NCBI GenBank assembly: GCA_947452005.1
Contig: CANGBC010000006.1
Coordinates: forward strand, 62,001 to 126,000
Length of the DNA stretch: 64,000 bases
From: Beijerinckiaceae bacterium
GTDB lineage: Bacteria; Pseudomonadota; Alphaproteobacteria; Rhizobiales; Beijerinckiaceae
Direction: 5' to 3'
This document shows positions 18,689-27,330 of the stretch, in pieces. Positions within the stretch are counted from its first letter, which is position 1. Each line of letters begins with the position of its first letter. A program made the position numbers and the translations under genes. The notes under the pieces were generated by a model. That model ran no database searches, was not told where the DNA came from, and saw only the letters and a program-made list of their open reading frames with translations.

Positions 18689-19708
18689 TCAGCTCTTGCC
18701 CGGCACCTTCGCCTGATCAAACGTCGCCATATCGCGATGGCAGGCCAGTGCCGCCTTCATCACGCCCACCGCCAGCGCGGCGCCTGTGCCTTCACCAAGC
18801 CGCAGACCCAGATCCAGCAGCGGCTTCTTGCCAAGCTTTTCGAGCACGCGCACATGCGCGCCTTCGGCTGACACATGCCCCGCGATGCAATGATCAAGTG
18901 TGGAGGGATCCAGCGCATGCAAAATCGCGGCGGCAGCTGTCACCACATATCCATCAAGCACAACCGGAATGCGCTCCATACGGGCCGCCATAATGGCGCC
19001 GGCAATGGCTGCAATCTCGCGCCCGCCCACGCGGCGCAAGACTTCGAGCGGATCAGACAGGTGGCCCTTGTTCAGCGCAACCGCGCGCGCCACAGCGTCA
19101 ACCTTGCGCTGATAGCCAGCATCATCCACGCCCGTGCCACGGCCCACCCAATCGCGCGCCTCGCCACCATAGAGCGCATGATAAATGGCGGCCGCAACCG
19201 TCGTATTGCCAATGCCCATTTCACCCAGGCACAAAAGGTCTGTGCCCCCCGCAATAGCTTCCATGCCAAAAGCAAAAGTGGCCGCGCAAGCCGCCTCATC
19301 AAAGGCAGGCTCCTGCGTGATGTCGGGGGTCGGATAATCGAGCGCCAGCTCGAACACTTTCAGGCCGATGTCATAAGTCGCGCAAATCTGGTTGATCGCC
19401 GCACCACCGGCAGCAAAATTTTCCAGCATGGCGCGCGTGACTTCCGGCGGAAACGCCGAGACGCCTTGCGCCACAACGCCATGATTGGCGGCAAACACCG
19501 CGACCATCGGGCGCAAAATGGTGGGCTTGGATTGCCCCTGCCAGGCGGCGAGAAATTCCACGATCTCTTCGAGCCGCCCCAGCGCCCCTGCGGGCTTGGT
19601 CAATTGCGCGTCGCGTTTGCGCACATCCTCAGCCATCGGGGTCGCGGCTTGTGGCATTTGCGGAAGCAGATTGCGGATGTCGTCAAAAGGCAGACCGGTG
19701 GCGGACAT
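18689..19708 (-). CDS. cobT: Nicotinate-nucleotide-dimethylbenzimidazole phosphoribosyltransferase
   Basis: Cobalamin lower-ligand enzyme that makes alpha-ribazole phosphate from dimethylbenzimidazole and nicotinate mononucleotide. The 339-residue protein has family length and shows KPAGALGRLEEI, FAANHGVVAQGVSAFPPEVT, LGEMGIGNTTVAAAI and GRGTGVDDAGYQRKVD, all hallmarks of CobT/CobU. The ATG at 19708 (MSATGLPF) has CGGGA upstream and is preferred to a TTG at 19723. It is divergent from cobS with 104 bases between them. No B12 riboswitch motif is visible in that gap, so regulation by cobalamin is not evident here. Confidence 0.95.
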   Translation of the reverse strand: MSATGLPFDDIRNLLPQMPQAATPMAEDVRKRDAQLTKPAGALGRLEEIVEFLAAWQGQSKPTILRPMVAVFAANHGVVAQGVSAFPPEVTRAMLENFAAGGAAINQICATYDIGLKVFELALDYPTPDITQEPAFDEAACAATFAFGMEAIAGGTDLLCLGEMGIGNTTVAAAIYHALYGGEARDWVGRGTGVDDAGYQRKVDAVARAVALNKGHLSDPLEVLRRVGGREIAAIAGAIMAARMERIPVVLDGYVVTAAAAILHALDPSTLDHCIAGHVSAEGAHVRVLEKLGKKPLLDLGLRLGEGTGAALAVGVMKAALACHRDMATFDQAKVPGKS

Positions 19709-19722
19709 GAGATTCCCGTTCA

Positions 19723-19742
19723 AAACAGCTGGCGGCCTGTTT
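19723..19742. promoter_or_regulatory. Inverted repeat between cobT and cobS
   Basis: AAACAG and CTGTTT arms with an eight-base spacer, just upstream of cobT and in the shared promoter region with cobS. It is a possible operator; a 6-base-arm palindrome can occur by chance. Confidence 0.25.
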
Positions 19743-19812
19743 ACGGCGTCAACGCGGCGAACTCAATCGATCCGGTTTCCACATGTGGCCCGACTCATGC
19801 CAATCTTGGCTC

Positions 19813-20616
19813 ATGTCATCCCTTTCTGCGCGGCTTCTTGCTGATTTCCTCGCCTGCATGCGCTTTTATTCGCGCCTGCCGGTCCCTGTTCTGCCTTTTG
19901 AGGCGGAGCCCTATGCCATGCTCGATTTTGCCAAATCAGTGCGGGTGCTGCCCTTTGCGGGCTGGCTGATCGGGGCTGTGGGCGGGCTCGCCCTGCTGGC
20001 AGGTGCACAGCTCAGCCTGCCGCCGCTCGCCAGCGCCGGGTTTGCGCTCACCGTCCTGATGCTGGCGACCGGGGCCTTTCACGAGGATGGGCTGGCCGAT
20101 ACAGCCGATGGGCTGGGCGGTGGCATGACCATTGAGCGCAAGCTCGAGATCATGAAGGACAGCCGCATCGGCACCTTTGGCGGGGCGGCGCTCATCATGT
20201 CCCTGCTGCTGCGCGCCAGCCTTTTGACCGAAATCCTGGTTCACTTCGGCGCTCCAGTTGCCGCACTCATTCTGGCAGCCTCGGGTGGAGCCTCGCGTGT
20301 GGCCGCTCTACTCCTCCACGCCCTCCTGCCGCCGGCACGCACTGATGGCGCCGCCTGGGCCGCTGCCAAGCCACTACCCAGCACGCTATTGCTCGCGGTC
20401 CTGCTCGCGCTGGGCGTTGGCCTGTCGCCCGCGCTGGCCGGTGTCGCGCCCCTGCGGCTGGCCATCGGCCTCGGCCTGATGGTGCTGGCGGCCTATGCCA
20501 TGGCGGGCATTGCCCGCCAGCAGATCAAAGGCATGACCGGCGATATCGCCGGCGCGACCCAACAAATTGCGGAAATCCTGTTCCTGGCCGCGCTCGCCAG
20601 CCGGATTGGGCTTTGA
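19813..20616 (+). CDS. cobS: Adenosylcobinamide-GDP ribazoletransferase (cobalamin synthase)
   Basis: Integral membrane enzyme of 267 residues that joins adenosylcobinamide-GDP to alpha-ribazole, the step after CobT. The acidic metal-binding motif is HEDGLADTADGLGGG, followed by RKLEIMKDSRIGTFGG; the C-terminal region has GMTGDIAGATQQIAEI. The rest is hydrophobic helices. I chose the ATG at 19813 (MSSLSARLL). Divergent cobT and this gene form the nucleotide-loop end of the B12 pathway. Confidence 0.95.
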   Translation: MSSLSARLLADFLACMRFYSRLPVPVLPFEAEPYAMLDFAKSVRVLPFAGWLIGAVGGLALLAGAQLSLPPLASAGFALTVLMLATGAFHEDGLADTADGLGGGMTIERKLEIMKDSRIGTFGGAALIMSLLLRASLLTEILVHFGAPVAALILAASGGASRVAALLLHALLPPARTDGAAWAAAKPLPSTLLLAVLLALGVGLSPALAGVAPLRLAIGLGLMVLAAYAMAGIARQQIKGMTGDIAGATQQIAEILFLAALASRIGL

Positions 20617-20647
20617 GCTGAAGCCCTTGGGGCCTTACAAAGGCCCC

Positions 20648-20830
20648 ATGACCGAGATCGAGACACCCTGCCTGAAAATCTGCCTGCTTGATGTGCGGGG
20701 CCAATATTGCCTGGGCTGCTACCGCACGCGTGCGGAGGTCGGCGCTTGGTCGACCATGTCCGACGACGAACGGGCAAGCGTGATGGACCAACTGGCCGCG
20801 CGCAAAGACGAGATCAATAGCCCAAAATAG
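20648..20830 (+). CDS. DUF1289 small cysteine protein
   Basis: A 60-residue cytosolic protein with four Cys in the DUF1289 arrangement TPCLKICLLD...YCLGCYRTRAEV, probably binding a metal. The W...M..E..R end matches the family. The ATG at 20648 sits 31 bases after cobS, so it may ride on the cob transcript. Its 3' end overlaps the TauE gene by 17 bases in convergent orientation. Function unknown. Confidence 0.8.
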   Translation: MTEIETPCLKICLLDVRGQYCLGCYRTRAEVGAWSTMSDDERASVMDQLAARKDEINSPK

Positions 20831-21641
20831 ACGCCAGGAAGCGCAGCGACACGAGCAACAGAAATGTGCCAAACGCCATTTCCAGATGCCGCTTCGACAA
20901 AGCATGCGCGATCTTCACGCCAATCGGGGCTGTGAGCACACTCACCGGCGCAAAAGCGGCGATGCCGATCAGCGACACAAAGCCCAAGGACAGTGGCGGC
21001 AGACTGGTCTTGTCCCAACCCGCCAGCACATAGCCAATGGCGCCTGGAATGGAAATCAGCACACCCACGCCTGACGATGTCGCCACCGCCTGATGAATGG
21101 TGCGCCCATAAAAGGTGAGAAACATGGTGGACAGCTGCCCACCGCCAATGCCCATCAAGGCTGACAGCACGGCATTGACCAGACCGAACACGCGCAAGGA
21201 ATTGCCCTTGGGCACATCATCGCCCAGTTTCCATTTGAGATTGAACAGCAAGCGCATGGCGCTGATGCCGGCAATGCCGACAAAGACAAATTTGAAAACA
21301 TAAGGCGGCGCATAACGCGCGATGAACGAGCCGATCAGCACACCGATCACGGTCGGGATCGCCCAGGCTTTCAACACATCCATATCGACAGCCCCACGCT
21401 CGCGATGCGCGCGGAAGGACCGAATGGAGGTGGGGATGATAATCGCAAGCGACGTGCCCACACTGAGCGGCATGCGCACATCTTCGGGCACATTCAGGAC
21501 ACGAAACAATTCATAGAGCACGGGCACAATGAGCGCCCCGCCACCCACACCAAACACACCCGCCAGAATGCCGGTGATCGCGCCGGCCGCCGCCAGGGCG
21601 ACGACCAGAAAGATGATTTCGTTGAGATCATATCCGAACAT
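20814..21641 (-). CDS. TauE/SafE family sulfite exporter-like permease
   Basis: Inner-membrane protein of 275 residues with eight or so hydrophobic segments. The N-terminal repeat has GILAGVFGVGGGALIVPVL and the second repeat GIGGGQLSTMFLTFYG, both typical of TauE/SafE. Family members move sulfite, sulfonates or other organic anions out of the cell, and the substrate here is undetermined. The ATG at 21641 was chosen; the open frame to 21686 adds a non-conserved leader. Confidence 0.87.
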   Translation of the reverse strand: MFGYDLNEIIFLVVALAAAGAITGILAGVFGVGGGALIVPVLYELFRVLNVPEDVRMPLSVGTSLAIIIPTSIRSFRAHRERGAVDMDVLKAWAIPTVIGVLIGSFIARYAPPYVFKFVFVGIAGISAMRLLFNLKWKLGDDVPKGNSLRVFGLVNAVLSALMGIGGGQLSTMFLTFYGRTIHQAVATSSGVGVLISIPGAIGYVLAGWDKTSLPPLSLGFVSLIGIAAFAPVSVLTAPIGVKIAHALSKRHLEMAFGTFLLLVSLRFLASILGY

Positions 21642-21713
21642 GAGGCCCTGCGCGGGTTGGGGAACACACCGCGCTTCATGAGCCATAAGCCAAGCTGCCG
21701 CAAGCCCTGGGAC

Positions 21714-22112
21714 TTAGTGAAGAGCCACAATCGGGGCGTCAGGTTGCACAGAGGGCACCATTTCGATTTCGGGTGCCCCGGCGCAGATGGCCGCGCAAGC
21801 CGCCAAAGCCTCGCCACAGACGCTCAGGACCAGCTCATCCAGATGTCGCGCGCAAGCCAAAGCGGCGCGCTCGCAAATTTCAACGCAGACGCACAAAACC
21901 ATGTCCTGCAAATCAGGCACACGCTCAAGACACTCGGCCGAAAGCTTGGTGACACGCGCGGCTTCTTGCAGGGCGCTGAGCAAATCCTTGTCAGCGGCCC
22001 ACGCAGGCTGTTTGTCAGCATCAGCCAAAGCGGCACCGCAGGCGCGCGTGGCATCGAGGCAAGCCTCCACCTTGGAAAGCGTGACTCCATCTATCATCAA
22101 ATTCGAGATCAT
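21714..22112 (-). CDS. Cysteine-rich helical protein, possible copper-binding four-helix bundle
   Basis: A 132-residue, almost wholly helical protein without a signal peptide. It has ten Cys, eight of them in the last helical half (LCVCVEICERAALAC, then VCGEALAACAAIC), spaced three or four residues apart so that they would line the inside of a helix bundle. That arrangement resembles DUF326/Csp-type copper-storage proteins, though it has fewer Cys in the first helices than typical Csp3. Start taken at ATG 22112, with AGAGGGA about ten bases upstream. Copper binding is inferred from spacing only. Confidence 0.55.
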   Translation of the reverse strand: MISNLMIDGVTLSKVEACLDATRACGAALADADKQPAWAADKDLLSALQEAARVTKLSAECLERVPDLQDMVLCVCVEICERAALACARHLDELVLSVCGEALAACAAICAGAPEIEMVPSVQPDAPIVALH

Positions 22113-22183
22113 AATGTCGGCATCCCTCTGCTCACCTGCAGACTGGATAACCAATGAGGCGCCTTGAGGGTTGCAAAGAGGCG

Positions 22184-23179
22184 TTACGCCTCGGCAGAAG
22201 CTGAGCCGTAGAGGTCGGCGCTGGTGCGCATCACATGGGTCATGGCTTCGCGGATCACCTCAACACCCGCACCACGCACAGGCGCTTTTGTCGCAATCGT
22301 GCGCCGCCACAAACGTGCGCCCGGCAGGCCTGCAAACAGCCCAAGCATATGGCGCGACATGTCATGCAGACGATAGCCTTCCGCCAGACGCGCTTCGATA
22401 TAAGGCAGATAAGCCTCGACGGCCGCAAACGCATCGACATGAGGCGCGGGCTTCCCAAACACAAACGGATCCACCTTCAACAGGAGATCAGGATTGTGAT
22501 AGGCCGCGCGCCCGAGCATGAAACCATCCAGCGTATCGAGATGGGGCAAACCTTCTTCGACAGTTTGAATGCCGCCATTGATCGACATGGGCAGGTGCGG
22601 GAAATCACCCTTCAGCTGATGCACGAGATCATAATCGAGCGGGGGAATATCGCGGTTTTCTTTGGGCGAGAGTCCTTGCAGCCAGGCCTTGCGGGCATGA
22701 ACGATGAGCCCATCGACACCCGCCTGCACAAGCGTCTGCGTCATCGCCCACAAAGCCTCACGCGGCTCTTGATCATCCACGCCAATGCGGCATTTCACCG
22801 TGACGGGGAGTTTGACAGCCGCTTTCATCGCAGACACGCAGTCACCAACAAGCTGGGGCTCGCGCATCAGGCACGCACCAAAGGCGCCATTCTGCACGCG
22901 GTCCGACGGGCAGCCGCAATTCAGATTGATCTCGTCATAGCCAAAATCTTCGCAAATTTTGGCGCAGGCTGCGAGCGCTTGCGGGTCAGAGCCACCCAGC
23001 TGCATGGCGATCGGATGCTCAACGTCATCAAAGCCCAGCAAGCGGTTGCGATCACCATGGATGATGGCACCTGTCGTCACCATTTCAGTATAGAGCAGCG
23101 CATGGCGCGACAAAGTGCGATGGAAGACGCGGCAATGCCGGTCAGTCCAATCCATCATCGGCGCAACAGAAAAGCGCAT
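22184..23179 (-). CDS. dusA: tRNA-dihydrouridine(20/20a) synthase
   Basis: FMN enzyme of 331 residues that reduces uridine 20/20a in the tRNA D-loop with NADPH. The start reads MRFSVAPMMDWTDRHCR, the DusA form; the catalytic Cys lies in NLNCGCPSDRVQNGAFGACLM, with KCRIGVDD and HARKAWLQGLSPKENR further on. I chose the ATG at 23179; upstream residues in the open frame are not conserved. It stands between the Cys-rich gene and the GH13 gene on the same strand, with no strong functional link. Confidence 0.95.
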   Translation of the reverse strand: MRFSVAPMMDWTDRHCRVFHRTLSRHALLYTEMVTTGAIIHGDRNRLLGFDDVEHPIAMQLGGSDPQALAACAKICEDFGYDEINLNCGCPSDRVQNGAFGACLMREPQLVGDCVSAMKAAVKLPVTVKCRIGVDDQEPREALWAMTQTLVQAGVDGLIVHARKAWLQGLSPKENRDIPPLDYDLVHQLKGDFPHLPMSINGGIQTVEEGLPHLDTLDGFMLGRAAYHNPDLLLKVDPFVFGKPAPHVDAFAAVEAYLPYIEARLAEGYRLHDMSRHMLGLFAGLPGARLWRRTIATKAPVRGAGVEVIREAMTHVMRTSADLYGSASAEA

Positions 23180-23251
23180 GCTCTCGTGCACGGGCGGGCT
23201 CCTTTGGCGCGAGCTTATAAGCGAAAGCGGCGCTCCGCGCAAAAGACCCCG

Positions 23252-24841
23252 TTAATGGCAGCGAATGACCACCCCTTCATCAGGCTGCATGCAGATCGAG
23301 CCCGAAACCGGCTCGTCGGGGGCGCGCAGCCCCGTTGAGAGCAAGATTTTGCCGACCACATCAGCGGGCATATCCCAGCATTCCTCATTGTGGCAGAGGT
23401 TGAGCACCACAATCACCCGCTCCTCGCTATAGCGCCGCTCAAAAGCCAGCATGTCGCCCTGCAATTTCAGCAAAGCGAATGTGCCAACTGAGAGCGCGGC
23501 GCTGGAGCGGCGCAGCGCAATCAAGGCGCGTGTCAGATTGAGCATGGAGGCCGCATCCTCCCGCTGCAACACGACATTGCGCGACAGGTGATCACTGGAG
23601 AGCGGCAGCCAAGGCGTGCCTGTGGTGAAACCCGCCGCCTCACTCGCATCCCATTGCATGGGCGTGCGCTCAGGGTCACGACCCAAACCAAGTCCGGGTT
23701 CATTTTTCTCCCACGGATCATGCACAAGATGGTCGGGGATGTGGATTTTTCCGATTCCCAATTCGTCACCGTAATAAAGCGTCGGCGTGCCGCGCAAGGT
23801 GAGCAGCAACATCGTGCCCACACGCGCCTGCTTTTCACCAATGCGCGCGGCCACACGCGGGCGATCATGATTGCCCAGCACCCAATTGGGCCAACCGCCA
23901 TCGGGGATGGAGCGGTCATATTCCACGATGAGATCAGCCACGCGCTGCGCCTGCCAGGCGACTTCGAGCAATTGAAAATTGAACGGCAGATGCGCGCCCG
24001 ACAAATCCTGCCCGTAATAGGTCACCAGGCGCTCAACAGGCAGATAGACTTCGCCAATCAACACGCGATCCGGATAGGCATCAATCACCTTGCGCATGCC
24101 TGCAATCACACCATGCACATCCGGGTGATCGGTGGAATGCACCTGCAAGAATTTCTCAATCTCGCCGCGCCCCTCGCCATAGCCCGGGTTGACTGGATTG
24201 TCGCGAAAATCAGGATCTTTCATCAAATGCCAGATCACATCAACGCGGAAACCGTCGACCCCCAGATCCAGCCAGAAGCGCAACACATCATGCATGGCGC
24301 AGCACACATCCGGATTGCGCCAATTGAGATCGGGCTGCGAGCTTAAAAAGGCGTGGTAATAATATTGGCCGGTGGCCTCATCAAAGGTCCAGGCCGGACC
24401 ACCAAAAGACGAGACCCAATTGTTGGGGACGCCCCCACCGGGAGCCGGATCACGCCAGATATACCAATCGCGTTTGGGATGATCTTTGGCGGAGAGCGAT
24501 TGTTGAAACCATTCATGCGCAATGGATGTATGATTGGGCACAAAATCCATGACCACTTTCAGGCCACGACCATGCGCATCATCGAGCAGCAAACGAAAAT
24601 CGTCGATTGAGCCAAACAGCGGATCAATGTTGCAATAATCCGCCACATCATAGCCAAAATCAGCCATCGGCGATGGATAGACCGGCGAGATCCAGATGGC
24701 GTCAACGCCAAGCCAGGTCAGATAATCGAGGCGACGACGAATGCCCTCAAGGTCACCAATGCCGTCGCCATTCGTATCCTGAAACGAGCGCGGATAGATC
24801 TGGTAGATGATCCCGCGCTTCCACCACAAATGATTATGCAT
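23252..24841 (-). CDS. GH13 alpha-glucosidase
   Basis: Cytosolic alpha-amylase-superfamily enzyme of 529 residues that probably hydrolyses alpha-1,4-linked di- or oligosaccharides (alpha-glucosidase/maltase type). The four GH13 regions are visible: DFVPNHTS, GFRVDVIWH with nucleophile Asp201, GEVYLP with acid/base Glu264, and NHDRPRVA with Asp326. The motif QIYPRSFQDTNGDGIGDLEGI is typical of the glucosidase/oligo-1,6-glucosidase subfamilies. No signal peptide. Trehalulose or isomaltulose synthase is an alternative within the same subfamily, but no isomerisation motif is evident. Confidence 0.85.
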   Translation of the reverse strand: MHNHLWWKRGIIYQIYPRSFQDTNGDGIGDLEGIRRRLDYLTWLGVDAIWISPVYPSPMADFGYDVADYCNIDPLFGSIDDFRLLLDDAHGRGLKVVMDFVPNHTSIAHEWFQQSLSAKDHPKRDWYIWRDPAPGGGVPNNWVSSFGGPAWTFDEATGQYYYHAFLSSQPDLNWRNPDVCCAMHDVLRFWLDLGVDGFRVDVIWHLMKDPDFRDNPVNPGYGEGRGEIEKFLQVHSTDHPDVHGVIAGMRKVIDAYPDRVLIGEVYLPVERLVTYYGQDLSGAHLPFNFQLLEVAWQAQRVADLIVEYDRSIPDGGWPNWVLGNHDRPRVAARIGEKQARVGTMLLLTLRGTPTLYYGDELGIGKIHIPDHLVHDPWEKNEPGLGLGRDPERTPMQWDASEAAGFTTGTPWLPLSSDHLSRNVVLQREDAASMLNLTRALIALRRSSAALSVGTFALLKLQGDMLAFERRYSEERVIVVLNLCHNEECWDMPADVVGKILLSTGLRAPDEPVSGSICMQPDEGVVIRCH

Positions 24842-24928
24842 TGGCCCTCACCCCGCTCGAACTCACGCCCCAACGTTTTCAGTCGGGCGCGGTTGCGGGT
24901 GACGACCCTGCTTCAGAATGATGACAGG

Positions 24929-25192
24929 TCAGTGACCGTGATCATCATCCTCAGATTGTGGCCCCATGGCGTGGCGCAGATAGGCGGGCATATCTTCTTT
25001 GATATGCGCAATCTCGGCCATTGCCGTTGATTGTCCAGCCATCCCCCGCTCAGCTTCAGCCAGAACGGCATTGACGGTCTCGCGGGTCAGAATGCCGCGC
25101 AGCATGAAAGTGGTCATGACTGTTTTGAGCGTGTGGCTCAGGGCCTCCACGCGCTGCTCCAACGCGGCAATACGGGCGAGCTCGTCTGACAT
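24929..25192 (-). CDS. Small hypothetical coiled-coil protein
   Basis: An 87-residue soluble protein. The N-terminus (LARIAALEQRVEALSHTLKTVM) is heptad-like and likely a short coiled coil; the C-terminus is acidic and His-containing (DDDHGH). The ATG at 25192 has AGGAGG-like sequence upstream. It is divergent from the universal stress protein, sharing a 176-base spacer. Family not recognised. Confidence 0.65.
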   Translation of the reverse strand: MSDELARIAALEQRVEALSHTLKTVMTTFMLRGILTRETVNAVLAEAERGMAGQSTAMAEIAHIKEDMPAYLRHAMGPQSEDDDHGH

Positions 25193-25368
25193 GGTTTCCT
25201 CCTGAGCCCCGGGTGCAACCACAAGCGGGGCGAAAGACTTGAAATAGCGAGCGAGCCTGTCCCGGTTTGTCCGAGGTCAAAGCAAGCGCCTTGTCCCTCA
25301 CATAGAACGAACATGGCCCGAAGTCACGCGAGACAGCTTGCGTGAGACGGACACGTGGAGACGATCAC

Positions 25369-26193
25369 ATGGCGATCAAGGACCTTCTTTTTCTGCTCGA
25401 TCCGGAGGGCGAAACACAGCCGGCAGCCCCTTTTGCCACCGCTTTTGCCGATCACCTCGGTGCGCATCTGACGGCTGCGGGCGTGATTTATGAAATGCTC
25501 GTCCCCTCGGGCTTCACGGGCGATTACCCCGCCGACATTATGGCCGCGCTGACCGACCAGTCACGCCAGCGCAATGCCGCCGCCTACGAGCAAATGTGCA
25601 AGGCGGCCCCGGAAAGTCTGCGCACAGAATTGGTTGAGATCGATGCCATTCCCGGTGAGGCCCGCTACGAGCTGGCGCGCCTGGCCCGCCATTTTGATCT
25701 GACGATCATCGGCCAGCCACGCGAGCGCAATGGCGAGGATGCGCTGATGGCTGAAGCCGCCTTGTTTGAGAGCGGTCGACCGGTCCTCTTCGTGCCGCGC
25801 ATCCAGACGCGCGCGCCCACTCTCAACAAGATCGTCGTGGCATGGGATGGCAGCCGCACCTCCGCACGCGCTTTGGCAGATGCCCAACCCATGCTGGAAA
25901 AAGCCCGTGCCATTGATGTGATCAGCATCGCAGATCCGCGCCTCGGCTATAAGGAACTGCCCGGCTTCAACATCACGCGCCATCTCTCCCGCCATGGGCT
26001 CAATGCTGAACTCAAGCGCCTGCCCATGTCAGGCGATGTCGGTGAGACTTTGCTGTCCTATGCAGCCGATGCGGGTGCTGATCTTTTGGTAATGGGCGGC
26101 TATGGCCATTCGCGTCTTCGAGAATTTGTGCTGGGCGGCACCACGCGCACGATTTTGCAATCGATGACGCTGCCCATTCTCATGTCGCATTAA
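25369..26193 (+). CDS. Universal stress protein, tandem UspA domains
   Basis: A 274-residue protein with two UspA-like halves. The second half has the clearer nucleotide-loop features (VVAWDGSRTSARALADA at about 155-171, and GGYGHSRLREFVLGGTTRTIL near the end). Such double-domain proteins often sit beside cbb3 oxidase clusters in Hyphomicrobiales, as here, and are frequently induced at low oxygen. The ATG at 25369 (MAIKDLLFLLD) follows GGAGA. A weak FixK-like sequence at 25267-25280 lies about 95 bases upstream. Confidence 0.88.
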   Translation: MAIKDLLFLLDPEGETQPAAPFATAFADHLGAHLTAAGVIYEMLVPSGFTGDYPADIMAALTDQSRQRNAAAYEQMCKAAPESLRTELVEIDAIPGEARYELARLARHFDLTIIGQPRERNGEDALMAEAALFESGRPVLFVPRIQTRAPTLNKIVVAWDGSRTSARALADAQPMLEKARAIDVISIADPRLGYKELPGFNITRHLSRHGLNAELKRLPMSGDVGETLLSYAADAGADLLVMGGYGHSRLREFVLGGTTRTILQSMTLPILMSH

Positions 26194-26199
26194 ATCAAA

Positions 26200-27330
26200 T
26201 CAGGCGAGCGCCGGAGCCAGATAGGCTCCGGCGAGTGCCGACACCAGCAAACAGGCATCATGCGCCGCCAAGGCCCAGCGTGGTGGCGCGAGCCTTTGCA
26301 TCCATAAGGTCGACGCCGCTGTGGCCAGACACCAGCCAATGGCGAGCACAATCAACCCCGCCGCAAAAACTGTGGCGTCTGTTGCCCCTTGCAAAACAAG
26401 CCGCGCCACCAGAACCAAAGCCAGACCGCCCAGCGCCGTAGCCGCTTCGCCAAAGGCGCGCGCCAGAAAGGCTATGCCAAAACCGGGCGCATACATGGCC
26501 ACCACATGCCAGGCGAGAAGCCCTGTGACGCCAGCGGCCGAAATCCCGCAGGAGATCATCGCAGCCGGTGAGGCCAGCATCAGCGCGGTCATGCCAAACC
26601 ATGCGGCGGCGGCAATGATGGTTGGTGCAAATCCATCACTCAGCGCAAACTCATGTGCTGCGTCTGCGCGCACAGGCACAGCGACCGTCTCATGCGGCCC
26701 CCACGCCATGGCAAGCGCCAGCACACCCACCTGCACAAAAGCCGCCGCCAGCGCTGCCGGCACAAAAGGTGTGGCAGGCATCACATGCTCACCTGCCAGC
26801 AACAGGCCCGGACCCAGCAAGCCCGCCAAAGCCCCTGAGCCAAAGACAACGCCGAGCAACATGGCGCGGCCCATCACGCCGCCGCCCATCGCGGCCTCAT
26901 GGCGATAGAACAGACCAAAACCCTGCGCCACGCCAAGCCAGAACGCGCCCAGACAAAAAGGAATGAAGGACTGCGCCATCAGCGCCCAGGCCAACACCAA
27001 CCCGCCTGCAATGCCGTGCGATGCACCCAGCGCAAATGACGCGCGCCGTCCAAATGAATCCAGCAAGAATGACGCCGGAAAAGTCGCAATCGCCGCACCC
27101 AGCAACATGCCCATATAAGGGAGGCCTGCGAGTTCGGCGCGTGGTGCCATCAACAGGCCCGCCATCGGCAAAATGCCAAGCGTCAAAGTTTGTGCGAGCA
27201 CAGACAGCGCAAAGCCTGCTGACAACAACACAGGGCCGCGCGCCTTGGCCCCATCAACCGGCATGCCGGGCGGACAGAAGCACACAAGTCTGCCCGCGCG
27301 GGCGGCGATTTCTGGCAAGAGGCTTTTCAC
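26200..27330 (-). CDS. ccoA: MFS transporter, CcoA-like copper importer candidate
   Basis: Major-facilitator protein of 376 residues with about 12 membrane segments. It carries Met247-x3-Met251 and His275-x3-Met279, with a 28-residue step from the first Met to the His, and Cys261 between them. As I recall, CcoA of Rhodobacter capsulatus, the copper importer needed for cbb3 oxidase assembly, has essential motifs M233xxxM237 and H261xxxM265 with the same 28-residue spacing. The start is a GTG at 27330 that overlaps the ccoS stop (GTGA), so it is translated with the cbb3 assembly operon. The motif match and context support CcoA; overall homology was not tested. Confidence 0.7.
   Translation of the reverse strand: MKSLLPEIAARAGRLVCFCPPGMPVDGAKARGPVLLSAGFALSVLAQTLTLGILPMAGLLMAPRAELAGLPYMGMLLGAAIATFPASFLLDSFGRRASFALGASHGIAGGLVLAWALMAQSFIPFCLGAFWLGVAQGFGLFYRHEAAMGGGVMGRAMLLGVVFGSGALAGLLGPGLLLAGEHVMPATPFVPAALAAAFVQVGVLALAMAWGPHETVAVPVRADAAHEFALSDGFAPTIIAAAAWFGMTALMLASPAAMISCGISAAGVTGLLAWHVVAMYAPGFGIAFLARAFGEAATALGGLALVLVARLVLQGATDATVFAAGLIVLAIGWCLATAASTLWMQRLAPPRWALAAHDACLLVSALAGAYLAPALA

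Noticed and set aside
19709-19812. Cobalamin riboswitch between cobT and cobS
   Set aside because: The spacer is only 104 bases and contains no B12-box-like sequence.
18875-19969. 364-codon plus-strand frame
   Set aside because: It lies antisense to cobT and overlaps the start of cobS; composition is that of a shadow frame, while both cob genes carry conserved motifs.
22235-23338. 367-codon plus-strand frame
   Set aside because: It is antisense to dusA, which has full family motifs; no domain is visible in the frame.
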